From Chloroflexota bacterium (GTDB lineage: Bacteria > Chloroflexota > Anaerolineae > Anaerolineales > UBA11579): a stretch of DNA of 64,000 nt. A program made the translations under genes and the position numbers. Under the pieces are notes generated by a model that was not told the origin of the DNA, searched no databases, and saw only the letters and a program-made list of their open reading frames with translations. This document shows positions 54,247-61,499 of this stretch, piece by piece. The stretch is from positions 1-64,000 of the forward strand of contig JACPVG010000032.1 in assembly GCA_016191875.1 (NCBI GenBank), in the 5' to 3' direction. The stretch's first letter is position 1, and every line of letters starts with the position of its first letter.

Positions 54247-55464
54247 TCAGTCCTTCACCACTCTCAGGAATTTTCGTTTGCCGGCTTGCAGCACGCCTCC
54301 GTGCGGGAATACCTGATTGGGGTCTTCCAGCGCCGCGCCATCCAGTCGCGCTCCCTTCTGCTGGATCAGCCGCCGTCCCTCGCCCCGGCTGGCGACCAGC
54401 CCGGCCTGCACCAGGACATCCAGCACCGTCTGCTCCGGCTGCCAGACGAATTCCGGCATTTCCTGCGGCATGCTCCCTTCCTGGAAGATGCGCACAAATT
54501 CCGCCTGGGCCGTCCCGGCGGCTTCGCTTCCGTAGAAAATCTCGGTGATTTCCAGCGCCAATTCCATCTTGGCATCCCGCGGGTGCAGGCTCTCGCTTTT
54601 CAGTGCGGCGAGTTTCTCGTCCACCTCTTCCGCCGTCCAGCGCGTGACCAACCGCAAGAATTCCGGCATGGCTTTATCCGGCAGGCTCATCACCTTGCCG
54701 TACATATCATTGGCGTCCGTGTTCAGCGGAATGTGGTTACCCAGCGACTTGCTCATCCGCACTTCGCCATCCGTGCCGGGCAGGATGCCCATGATCACGC
54801 CGATATTCGGCCGCGCCCCCAGCGCGCTCATCAGTTTCCGTCCGGCGGTGACGATATTGAACAACTGGTCGGTTCCGCCCACCTGCACATCCGCCTTGAG
54901 CATAAAGGCGTCGTAGGCCTGCATGATGGCGTAGAAAGTCTCGTGCAGGAAGATCGCGTCGCCCTTCTCAAAGCGCAGCTTAAAATTCTCGCGCGTCAGG
55001 AATTGCTGCACGGTGAAATTCGACGCCAGATTGATCAGGTCGGCGAATGACAGCTCCGAAAGCCACTCATGGTTGTGCCGGATAGTGGTTTTGTTCCGGT
55101 CGAGCACCTTGAACGCCTGCTCAGCGTACGTACGGGCGTTTTCCATCACCTGGTCCTGCGTCAGGATCGGCCGCAGCTTGTCCTTGTCCGATGGATCGCC
55201 GATCAGGGAGGTGTACGTCCCTATGAGAAAGGTTACATCGTGCCCAAGGTCCTGGAACTGGCGCAGTTTGCGCATCGTGATCGTGTGGCCCAGATGCAGA
55301 TCGGTGGTGCGCGGGTCGTAGCCGCAATAGACGCGCAACGACCGGCCGCTCTTCTGTGCCTCAGTCAGACGCTCACGCAGTTCTTGCGTCATGGCCTTTT
55401 TCAGGTCGGCGTCGCCATATTCGGTGCCCTGCATCAGTGTAGCGACCTGTCGGTCAATGTCCAT
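54247..55464 (-). CDS. tyrS: Tyrosyl-tRNA synthetase
   Basis: A 405-residue class I aminoacyl-tRNA synthetase charging tRNA-Tyr. It has the HIGH-type motif TDLHLGHTITMRKLRQFQDL, the KMSKS-type loop VRMSKSLGNHI, YAIMQAYDAFMLKADVQVGG substrate residues, and a C-terminal S4 RNA-binding domain (VLVQAGLVASRGEGRRLIQQ). This motif set fits the TyrZ-like subgroup. ATG 55464 has GGAGG seven bases upstream. A possible promoter, TTGATT (55512-55507), 17 bp and TACACC (55489-55484), lies after the upstream terminator. The space is too short for a T-box leader. Confidence 0.98.
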   Translation of the reverse strand: MDIDRQVATLMQGTEYGDADLKKAMTQELRERLTEAQKSGRSLRVYCGYDPRTTDLHLGHTITMRKLRQFQDLGHDVTFLIGTYTSLIGDPSDKDKLRPILTQDQVMENARTYAEQAFKVLDRNKTTIRHNHEWLSELSFADLINLASNFTVQQFLTRENFKLRFEKGDAIFLHETFYAIMQAYDAFMLKADVQVGGTDQLFNIVTAGRKLMSALGARPNIGVIMGILPGTDGEVRMSKSLGNHIPLNTDANDMYGKVMSLPDKAMPEFLRLVTRWTAEEVDEKLAALKSESLHPRDAKMELALEITEIFYGSEAAGTAQAEFVRIFQEGSMPQEMPEFVWQPEQTVLDVLVQAGLVASRGEGRRLIQQKGARLDGAALEDPNQVFPHGGVLQAGKRKFLRVVKD

Positions 55465-55502
55465 CGTACGTCCTCCAGAACCCGGTGTAGTCCTGCCATG
55501 CC

Positions 55503-55538
55503 GCAAAATCAAACGCGCCCTCGGGGTGCGAGGGCGCG
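55503..55538 (-). terminator. Rho-independent terminator of the PH-like gene
   Basis: On the minus strand a 10-bp perfect stem CGCGCCCTCG/CGAGGGCGCG with a 5-nt loop, followed by TTTGATTTT. It lies between the PH-like gene and tyrS. Confidence 0.8.
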
Positions 55539-55562
55539 CGGCGCATCTCACCCGGAGGGATG

Positions 55563-56081
55563 TCAGTCGCGGGCGTAATAAGTGCCGTTCTCGAATTCCT
55601 TCGGCTTGGCTGGCAGGTTTGTCATCTGAAGCATAGTCTGCATGATTCGTTCGCTGTCTTCAAACCCATAGCGGTCGCGAATCTTACCACGAATCTCAAC
55701 CTCCGAAATCGCCCGGAATGAGAAGTGCTTGCCGCCGCCAAAGACGAAGATGCGCCTGCCAACCGGGCTGCTGCGCACCTCCAACCGCTCCACCGCCTCC
55801 CAGCCGACTGTAACGCCGTGCAGCGGTTGGCGGAAGGCCAGCCCTGTTGCGCTCAGCGTAAGCCGGGCATTGCGCTCCAGCCAGTTCCCCACGCTCATCA
55901 GGGCCGCCGAGATCCCAAAGTACAGCCCCAGCGCCCAGGCTCCGAATAGGGCCGCGCCGCCGTCCGGCCGGATGACGGCCAGCAATCCGGCCAGCGCCAG
56001 CCCAAAGGCCCAGGAGTGCATTTCCGGGCGGCGCGAGCCGGGAATCGGCTTGAATTCAAGAGGGCGGTCCAGAACAAACAT
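55563..56081 (-). CDS. Small membrane protein with PH-like domain
   Basis: A protein of about 172 residues. Two membrane helices (about residues 22-65, AFGLALAGLLAVI and ALFGAWALGLYFGISAALM) are followed by a beta-rich domain (LTLSATGLAFRQPLHGVTVG, WEAVERLEV, then RIFVFGGGKHFSFRAI) resembling bacterial PH/YdbT-type domains, and a helical tail. Function unknown. ATG 56081 is chosen because a TATAAT lies ten bases before it; an in-frame ATG at 56117 would add 12 residues. Neither has a ribosome binding site. Confidence 0.75.
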   Translation of the reverse strand: MFVLDRPLEFKPIPGSRRPEMHSWAFGLALAGLLAVIRPDGGAALFGAWALGLYFGISAALMSVGNWLERNARLTLSATGLAFRQPLHGVTVGWEAVERLEVRSSPVGRRIFVFGGGKHFSFRAISEVEIRGKIRDRYGFEDSERIMQTMLQMTNLPAKPKEFENGTYYARD

Positions 56082-56091
56082 GGCATCAAGA

Positions 56092-56097
56092 ATTATA
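56092..56097 (-). promoter_or_regulatory. -10 box upstream of the PH-like gene
   Basis: On the minus strand a perfect TATAAT ends ten bases before ATG 56081. No good -35 box. It supports the shorter start and a near-leaderless transcript. Confidence 0.4.
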
Positions 56098-56119
56098 ACC
56101 TCCGGATTTTCCTTCATGC

Positions 56120-56125
56120 TATAAT
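56120..56125 (+). promoter_or_regulatory. -10 box upstream of the HNH gene
   Basis: A perfect TATAAT on the plus strand; the start near 56132 gives a leader of about 50 nt ending in AGAAGG before ATG 56183. It is divergent from the PH-like gene. Confidence 0.5.
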
Positions 56126-56182
56126 CCAGCCTGGCGAATCTTGCCCGAACAGATATAACACAACGGCACACAATCCAGAAGG

Positions 56183-56698
56183 ATGAATAATCGACTGCAA
56201 GCGCCGGTCCTGGTGCTGAACGCCAACTACGAACCTCTAAATGTCTGTACGACCCGACGCGCGCTGGGGCTGATGTCAGCCGATAAAGCAGCGCTGGTGC
56301 TGAACGGTCGCGGATACATTCAGGCCGTCTCTGTGCAGTTTCCCGCCCCATCTGTCATCCGGCTGGACCGGATGATTCGCCGCCCCCACCCGGAAGTAAA
56401 GCTCAGCAAGCAGGAAGTCTTCCGCCGCGATAACTACGTGTGCCAGTATTGCGGCCGCCAGGCATCTAAACTCACGCTGGATCACGTGATCCCCAAACAT
56501 CTGGGCGGCCTGCATTCCTGGGATAACCTGGTAGCGGCCTGCCCGACCTGCAATCACCGCAAGGGCGGCCGCACGCTGGAGACCGCTAACATGCGCCTGC
56601 TGCGGTCGCCCATGGCCCCTACGGCTTCAGCCAGTTACATATTCGGACATTACGTCGCCCGCTACCAGGAATGGGCGCCCTACGTGGAAGGCTGGTAG
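56183..56698 (+). CDS. HNH endonuclease-family protein
   Basis: A 171-residue protein with an N-terminal region (VLVLNANYEPLNVCTTRRAL) typical of bacterial McrA-like HNH proteins, and a zinc-supported HNH domain: FRRDNYVCQYCGRQ, LTLDHVIPKHLGG, and NLVAACPTCNHRKGG. Zinc Cys pairs and the catalytic His are intact. Such housekeeping HNH proteins are very widespread and their role is unknown; nothing around it suggests a restriction system or mobile element. AAGG lies just before the ATG. Confidence 0.92.
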   Translation: MNNRLQAPVLVLNANYEPLNVCTTRRALGLMSADKAALVLNGRGYIQAVSVQFPAPSVIRLDRMIRRPHPEVKLSKQEVFRRDNYVCQYCGRQASKLTLDHVIPKHLGGLHSWDNLVAACPTCNHRKGGRTLETANMRLLRSPMAPTASASYIFGHYVARYQEWAPYVEGW

Positions 56699-56775
56699 CC
56701 GGTCTGGCCATCGTGTGTGCGCCAGATTAGGGGTACTTCGTTTCGAGTCGGCCCTTCACAAGCGTTCCCTCGCCT

Positions 56776-57531
56776 TCAACCCAGATCGATTTCCATGAAG
56801 TCTTCGGTGATGGTCACCGGCATGCCGAAGGTCTGCTGGGCTTCCTCGGCGAGTTTGTGATAGTTATATCCCCCGGTCGGATAATGAATGAGGTACAACG
56901 ACTTGGCGTTGGCCTGTCTGGCGATCTCCCCGGCCTGCGCCGCTGAAGAATGCCCCACCGACGCGCCGGCCGCTTCGTGCACGAACACGTCCGCATCCCG
57001 CGCCAGGTCCGCCAGCGTCGGCGTCGGGGCCGTATCACAGGAATAGGCGAACACTTTTCCGGTCTTTTTGAACTCGATGCGCACGCCCACCGTGGGGATG
57101 AAATGCTTGACCGGCGATGTAAGCATTCGGAACTCGTCGCAATCGATCACCAGATGGAGCGGCTCTTCCGGCAGCGTGTGGAAATGCACGGGAAAGAAGT
57201 GCCAGGTGTCCCACTCGTACCACTCCAACATCTTCTTCATCGGCTCCATGCAATGCTCAATGGCGAAGATGTTCAGCGGCTTCTCCCGGCGGGAAAGGCC
57301 CATTCCCATCAACAGCAGCGGAATGCCCGAGACATGGTCGGGGTGCAGATGGGTCATCACGATGTCCGTGAGGCGTTCATCGTCCAGCCCGGCCTGCTTC
57401 ATCCGCACCTGCGGGTTGCCCGCGCCATCAATCAAAACCATGCGGCTTTCCCCGACCACCGCCATGTGGGTATTCTCATGGTGTTCATCAGGGACAGCGT
57501 GCGAGGTCCCCAGGATGACCAGCTTAGGCAT
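56776..57531 (-). CDS. Metallo-beta-lactamase-fold hydrolase, RNase Z-like
   Basis: A 251-residue MBL-fold protein. The N-terminus VILGTSHAVPDEHHENTH is like RNase Z/ElaC proteins. Zinc ligands are seen in VMTHLHPDHVSGIPLLLMG, in SCDTAPTPTLADLARDADVF and in LYLIHYP. A flexible-arm exosite of true RNase Z is not evident, so tRNA processing is possible but unproven; arylsulfatase or phosphodiesterase activities are alternatives. It lies downstream of the ABC exporter genes on the same strand, 14 bases after the permease stop. Confidence 0.88.
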   Translation of the reverse strand: MPKLVILGTSHAVPDEHHENTHMAVVGESRMVLIDGAGNPQVRMKQAGLDDERLTDIVMTHLHPDHVSGIPLLLMGMGLSRREKPLNIFAIEHCMEPMKKMLEWYEWDTWHFFPVHFHTLPEEPLHLVIDCDEFRMLTSPVKHFIPTVGVRIEFKKTGKVFAYSCDTAPTPTLADLARDADVFVHEAAGASVGHSSAAQAGEIARQANAKSLYLIHYPTGGYNYHKLAEEAQQTFGMPVTITEDFMEIDLG

Positions 57532-57545
57532 TTCGCTCCTTCACG

Positions 57546-58967
57546 TCAGCGCGTCAGCAGCCACAGCGCAACTCTCGGTGTGACCAGGCTTTCCATGGCG
57601 GCCGCTGCCAGCAGCAAGGGTATCACAGACCCAAACACTATTTTAGCCCAGTCGGCAAATGAGCGGATGACTCCTTCGGTTATGGATTCCCCAAATGCAG
57701 GCGCCGCCAGCCGCGCGCCCATCCGCAGGATGGCTGAACCGGCCAGCAGGATGGCCGGGATTTCAAAGATGCCGTGCGGCAGCACGAACGCGGCAAAGAA
57801 TTCCCACAGCGGCAACCCGGAACCCGCCAGGACGACCCCAAAATAGCCGATGATGACGAACGGCGTCAAGACCAGCAGGATGCCCAGCACGCCGTAGGAG
57901 AACAGCCCAAGCAGTGTACCCAGCACGATGGCCCGCATGTTCTGGAACCAGATGACCGGGATTCCCTTTACGCTGAACAGGTCGATTTCCTCGAATCCTT
58001 CCAACCCCTCCAGCCGCAGGTTGTCCACCCGCAGTAGGCCCGGAGGTATCGGGAACATCTGAGTGAGGTAGGCGCCAACACCGAACGCGCCCACGAACAT
58101 CAGCGCCATCAGCAGCAGGCCGGTGCGCGCCTCCCGCAGCGTCTTCCACAATTGAGTCCGGTACCACCCGCCTACGCCGCGCGCCTGCCCGCGGAACTGG
58201 TCAACGAACACATCCTTCATCCAGCGCAGGTTCAGGACGTCGAGTTCGCGCCCCAGCAGTTCTTCCCGGTTGAAGTGGCCAATGCCCGTCCGCACCAGCA
58301 GCGCGGCGATGAATACCAGGCCCAGCACCGTCCACCACAGCGCGTCGTACTCGCCCCAGAACATCACCATGCTCTCGGCCTGCATGAGGAACGCCATCGG
58401 TATGATGATGAACGAGGCCAGCAGGTTGGCCGCTCGCACCGAGGTCGTTTGGGTGGAGACCACCACGGCTCCGCTCACCATCACCAGCGCCTGCACGAAG
58501 GTAAGCACGATGATCTGGATCAGCAGCGAGGGTTCGGCCGTCCAGCCCAATTCCCGATACACGCCTACCAGATACACCGCGATGCCCACGTAGGCGGCCA
58601 CCAGCGGAGGGATCATCACCGCCGCCAGCTTCCCGAGGTACAGGTGCCAATCCTTCAGCGGGCTGGTAAGCAACGGCTCGATGCTGCCGCGTTCTTTCTC
58701 ACCCGCGAAACTCTCAAGGGCGATGACCAGGGAAACCGAGATGGGGAAGAAGCCTACCACCATCAACAGGAATGGGATTAGCCGGTCGGCCACGATGCCC
58801 GCGCCGTAGCGGTTGGCAAACCCCACCATCCGGTCGGCCGCAAAGTTCATGATGGCCGGGAAGATCAGCGTCAGGATGGCGATGGGAGCCATGATGCGCC
58901 AGTCCCGCATCTGGTCGATCAGTTCCCGCCGGGCCACCACCAGCGCCGGTCGAATACTCTCAAGCAT
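57546..58967 (-). CDS. ABC-2 permease fused to a SpoIIM-like domain
   Basis: A 473-residue membrane protein. Residues about 1-240 are an ABC-2 type exporter permease with six helices and the typical ALESFAGEKERGSIEPLLTS cytoplasmic loop. After a hydrophilic linker with GRELDVLNLRWMKDVFVDQF, residues about 270-465 form a second membrane domain whose VLPHGIFEIPAILLAGSAIL motif and QNMRAIVLGTLLGLFSYGVL segment match the SpoIIM/DUF95 family. ATG 58967 overlaps the ATPase stop by eight bases and has GGAGAG upstream. SpoIIM is a sporulation engulfment protein in Firmicutes, but the family is broad. The exported substrate is unknown. Confidence 0.88.
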   Translation of the reverse strand: MLESIRPALVVARRELIDQMRDWRIMAPIAILTLIFPAIMNFAADRMVGFANRYGAGIVADRLIPFLLMVVGFFPISVSLVIALESFAGEKERGSIEPLLTSPLKDWHLYLGKLAAVMIPPLVAAYVGIAVYLVGVYRELGWTAEPSLLIQIIVLTFVQALVMVSGAVVVSTQTTSVRAANLLASFIIIPMAFLMQAESMVMFWGEYDALWWTVLGLVFIAALLVRTGIGHFNREELLGRELDVLNLRWMKDVFVDQFRGQARGVGGWYRTQLWKTLREARTGLLLMALMFVGAFGVGAYLTQMFPIPPGLLRVDNLRLEGLEGFEEIDLFSVKGIPVIWFQNMRAIVLGTLLGLFSYGVLGILLVLTPFVIIGYFGVVLAGSGLPLWEFFAAFVLPHGIFEIPAILLAGSAILRMGARLAAPAFGESITEGVIRSFADWAKIVFGSVIPLLLAAAAMESLVTPRVALWLLTR

Positions 58968-59895
58968 CAAGGCTCTCCCCATCCGCCGCCAGGACGGCCT
59001 GGAGATATACTTCTTCCAGGCTGCGCGGCAGTTCCTCTAGGCTGACCACCGGAAAACCCTGCGCCAGCAGCCGTTCCAGTACCAGCGGGTTGAACGTTGC
59101 CGGGTCCGGGCTGGTGAAGCGGATGTGATTGCGGTCCATCCGTTCCCAGGCCACCTCGCCCGGCAGGTCTGGCGATTTCTCACCCTGGCCATTGTAGAAC
59201 TCAGCCACATACACCGCCGGGCCCACCAGGCGTTCCTTGAGGGCCGGCACCGAACCGCGCGCCACAATGCGCCCCTGCCGGATGATGGCGATTCGGTCGG
59301 CCAGTTCTTCCGCCTCCGCCAGATTGTGCGTGCAGATCACCACCGTCCGCTCGCTGGAGCGCAGGTTTCGTATCGAATCTCTCACCAGCCGGGCGCTGGC
59401 CGGGTCCATGGCCGAGGTCGGTTCGTCCAGTAGCAGCACCTGCGGGTCGTGCAGCATCGCCCGCGCCAGGGCCAGCTTCTGGCGCATTCCCTTGGAATAT
59501 TCCCCAATGCGCCGTTCCTTTGCATCCATCAGGTCGAACAGGGTCAGAAGCCGTTCGGCGCTTTCCATCCGGCGCCGGCTGTCCAGCCCATAGATCTGCC
59601 CGAAGAAATCGAGGTATTCCGTAGCCCGCATTCGGTTATACAGCCCGTGGTGCTCGGTCAGCACGCCCACCATCGAGCGCACCTGGCTGGCCTGTTTGAC
59701 GACATCGAAACCGGCTACCGTTGCCCGCCCGCGCGTGGGTTTCAAGATCGAGGTCAGCATCCGCACAGTGGTTGTCTTGCCGGCGCCATTGGGGCCAAGC
59801 AGGGCCAGGACCTCCCCCTTGCCTACCGTAAGACTGATGCCGTCCACGGCCACGAACGTATCGAACGACTTGCTGAGATCCTCGGTGATGATCAT
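58960..59895 (-). CDS. ABC transporter ATP-binding protein (ABC-2 exporter type)
   Basis: A 311-residue ABC ATPase partner of the overlapping permease. It has Walker A LLGPNGAGKTTTVRML (about residues 33-48), signature YSKGMRQKLALARAML, Walker B VLLLDEPTSAMDPAS and H-loop VVICTHNLAEAEEL. A C-terminal extension of about 90 residues follows. The EHHGLYNRMRATEYLDFFGQ segment is typical of NatA/CcmA-like export ATPases. The cargo is not predictable; lipid, antibiotic or Na+ export are known in the class. lgt precedes it by 13 bases. Confidence 0.95.
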   Translation of the reverse strand: MIITEDLSKSFDTFVAVDGISLTVGKGEVLALLGPNGAGKTTTVRMLTSILKPTRGRATVAGFDVVKQASQVRSMVGVLTEHHGLYNRMRATEYLDFFGQIYGLDSRRRMESAERLLTLFDLMDAKERRIGEYSKGMRQKLALARAMLHDPQVLLLDEPTSAMDPASARLVRDSIRNLRSSERTVVICTHNLAEAEELADRIAIIRQGRIVARGSVPALKERLVGPAVYVAEFYNGQGEKSPDLPGEVAWERMDRNHIRFTSPDPATFNPLVLERLLAQGFPVVSLEELPRSLEEVYLQAVLAADGESLDA

Positions 59896-59908
59896 GGTCG
59901 CTCGAAAT

Positions 59909-60733
59909 CTATCCCGCGGATGGCGCTTCCGGCTTCGACCGGTGGCGCAGCCAGAGCCCCATCCCCGCCGCGGTCATTACCAGCAGCATGAAAGTCTGGT
60001 TGGCGTTCACGCCTCCCAGTTGCGAGGCATCCAGCCGCAGGAAATCCAGAAGGAATCGAATTAAGGGATAGGTGATCAGGTACACCAGAAACAGGTCGCC
60101 TTCTTTCAGCCGGGCGCCGTGTTTTCTTGCCAGCCACAGCAGAAATCCGGCATTGAGGAGGTTAAGCAGCGATTCGTAGAGGAAAAGGGGGTGATAGGTG
60201 GCGACGTCCCGGTAAGCGTCCAGCCGGTTGGCCGGGTCGATGGTGATCGCCCACGGCAGGTCGGTTGGCGCGCCGTAGAGTTCCTGGTTGACGAAATTCC
60301 CCCACCGCCCGATGGCCTGGCCGAGCGGGATGCCCGGCGCGACCACGTCCAGCCAGCCCGTCAGCCGTTCGCCGTGCCTGCGGGCATAGGAATACATTCC
60401 CAGTACGCCGCCGATCACCGCGCCCGGGATGCCCAGGCCGCCGCGCCAGACCGCCAGCATGTCCAGCGGGTGGGTCAGATAGTATTCGGTCGTCAGCCCC
60501 ACCGCGATCATTGAGGGCGGCGGCGTGAACACATGCCATAGGCGCGCCCCGATCACGCCGGCAATCAGAACCGGCGGCAGGCTGTCCCACAAGAAGTCCG
60601 AGTCCAGGCCGCGCCGGCGCGCTTCCGATTGCGCCACATTGATCGCCGCCAGCACTCCCAGCATGATCAAGATGCCGTAGTAGCGAATTTCAAGCGGGCC
60701 GATGCTGATTCCTTGCGGGCCGAAGTCGATCAA
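59909..60733 (-). CDS. lgt: Prolipoprotein diacylglyceryl transferase
   Basis: A 274-residue membrane enzyme that adds diacylglycerol to the lipobox Cys of prelipoproteins, the first step for the several lipoproteins in this window. Seven or so helices are present. Conserved motifs are RYYGILIMLGVLAA, WRGGLGIPGAVIGGVLG with the essential Arg and neighbouring residues, the Lgt signature IGRWGNFVNQELYG, and HPLFLYESLLNLL. Its ATG overlaps the upstream phosphatidyltransferase stop by four bases. Confidence 0.97.
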   Translation of the reverse strand: MIDFGPQGISIGPLEIRYYGILIMLGVLAAINVAQSEARRRGLDSDFLWDSLPPVLIAGVIGARLWHVFTPPPSMIAVGLTTEYYLTHPLDMLAVWRGGLGIPGAVIGGVLGMYSYARRHGERLTGWLDVVAPGIPLGQAIGRWGNFVNQELYGAPTDLPWAITIDPANRLDAYRDVATYHPLFLYESLLNLLNAGFLLWLARKHGARLKEGDLFLVYLITYPLIRFLLDFLRLDASQLGGVNANQTFMLLVMTAAGMGLWLRHRSKPEAPSAG

Positions 60734-61371
60734 TCCGTTCTGCTCCTTCCGCCTGCCCGTCCCGCCCGCGACTCACGCCGGACGTAGGCGATGCGCTGGA
60801 GGGCGGTTATGTTCGCCCCCACCGCGATGATTCCGACGCCGATTAACGGGATGCCAAACAGGACACACGGCACAACGATCAGGAACCGCTCGACCCGCGT
60901 GAACAAGCCAACCTTGGCCTCCAGACCAAGCCCCTGGGCGCGCGCCCGGATGTACGATACCAATACCGTGCCGCCCGCCGCGGCCATGCTCAACAGCACA
61001 CCCAGGGGGACGCTGTGCTCCACGAAATACCAGGCCAGCCCGGTGAATATGAACAATTCGATGTAGCGGTCGCTGACCGAATCCACGAACGCGCCAAACT
61101 CTTCCGGCTCGCCGCGCAGCCGCGCAATGGTTCCATCCAGCGCGTCAAAGGGACCGGAAGCCAGGATGAGCAGACCGCCGATCAGGAGGTTCCCGCGCCC
61201 GACCATATACGCCCCGGCCGCGCTGAACAGCACACCCGCGGCCGTCATCATGTTCGGGTGGATTCCCAACCGCACGAATACCCGGCCGGCGCTTTCCAGC
61301 AATCCCTTGAAGGCAACGCGCAGTTGGTCTGTCAGAGTCAATGGATCTCTTTGGTCAAGTGTTTGTGTCAC
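60730..61371 (-). CDS. CDP-alcohol phosphatidyltransferase family protein
   Basis: A 213-residue membrane enzyme with about six helices and the diagnostic motif DALDGTIARL then EEFGAFVDSVSDR (D-x2-DG-x2-AR-x8-G-x3-D-x3-D), which binds the metal ions and CDP-linked substrate. It transfers a phosphatidyl group to an alcohol in phospholipid synthesis; PgsA-like glycerol phosphate or inositol phosphate acceptors are both possible. The start is a GTG with AGGA upstream. It is coupled to lgt by a four-base overlap and has a good promoter at 61405-61433. Confidence 0.93.
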   Translation of the reverse strand: MTQTLDQRDPLTLTDQLRVAFKGLLESAGRVFVRLGIHPNMMTAAGVLFSAAGAYMVGRGNLLIGGLLILASGPFDALDGTIARLRGEPEEFGAFVDSVSDRYIELFIFTGLAWYFVEHSVPLGVLLSMAAAGGTVLVSYIRARAQGLGLEAKVGLFTRVERFLIVVPCVLFGIPLIGVGIIAVGANITALQRIAYVRRESRAGRAGGRSRTD

Positions 61372-61404
61372 GCTCGATTTCCTGGTCCCAAGGATAACCG
61401 GTAC

Positions 61405-61433
61405 ATGCTATCGCGCCGTTTGACGGCTGTCAA
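61405..61433 (-). promoter_or_regulatory. Promoter of the phosphatidyltransferase-lgt-ABC unit, with palindromes
   Basis: On the minus strand, perfect TTGACA (61433-61428), a 17-bp spacer and TAGCAT (61410-61405), giving a leader of about 27 nt. The -35 box is inside a palindrome TTGAC-GGCT-GTCAA (61420-61433), flanked by GCCGTTTG/CAAACGGC (61415-61442), suggesting an operator. Confidence 0.65.
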
Positions 61434-61499
61434 GCAAACGGCTTGAGTCGTCGCGTTCCCTGGATCTGATTGGTTACTCATTCTTTGCCGTGCCGCGAG

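Noticed and set aside
55465-55562. T-box leader upstream of tyrS.
   Set aside because: Only about 100 bases separate tyrS from the previous gene and they hold that gene's terminator; no specifier loop or T-box sequence is visible.
56183-56698. HNH gene as part of a restriction or homing element.
   Set aside because: The protein matches widespread housekeeping HNH proteins, and no methyltransferase, intron boundary or mobile element is nearby.
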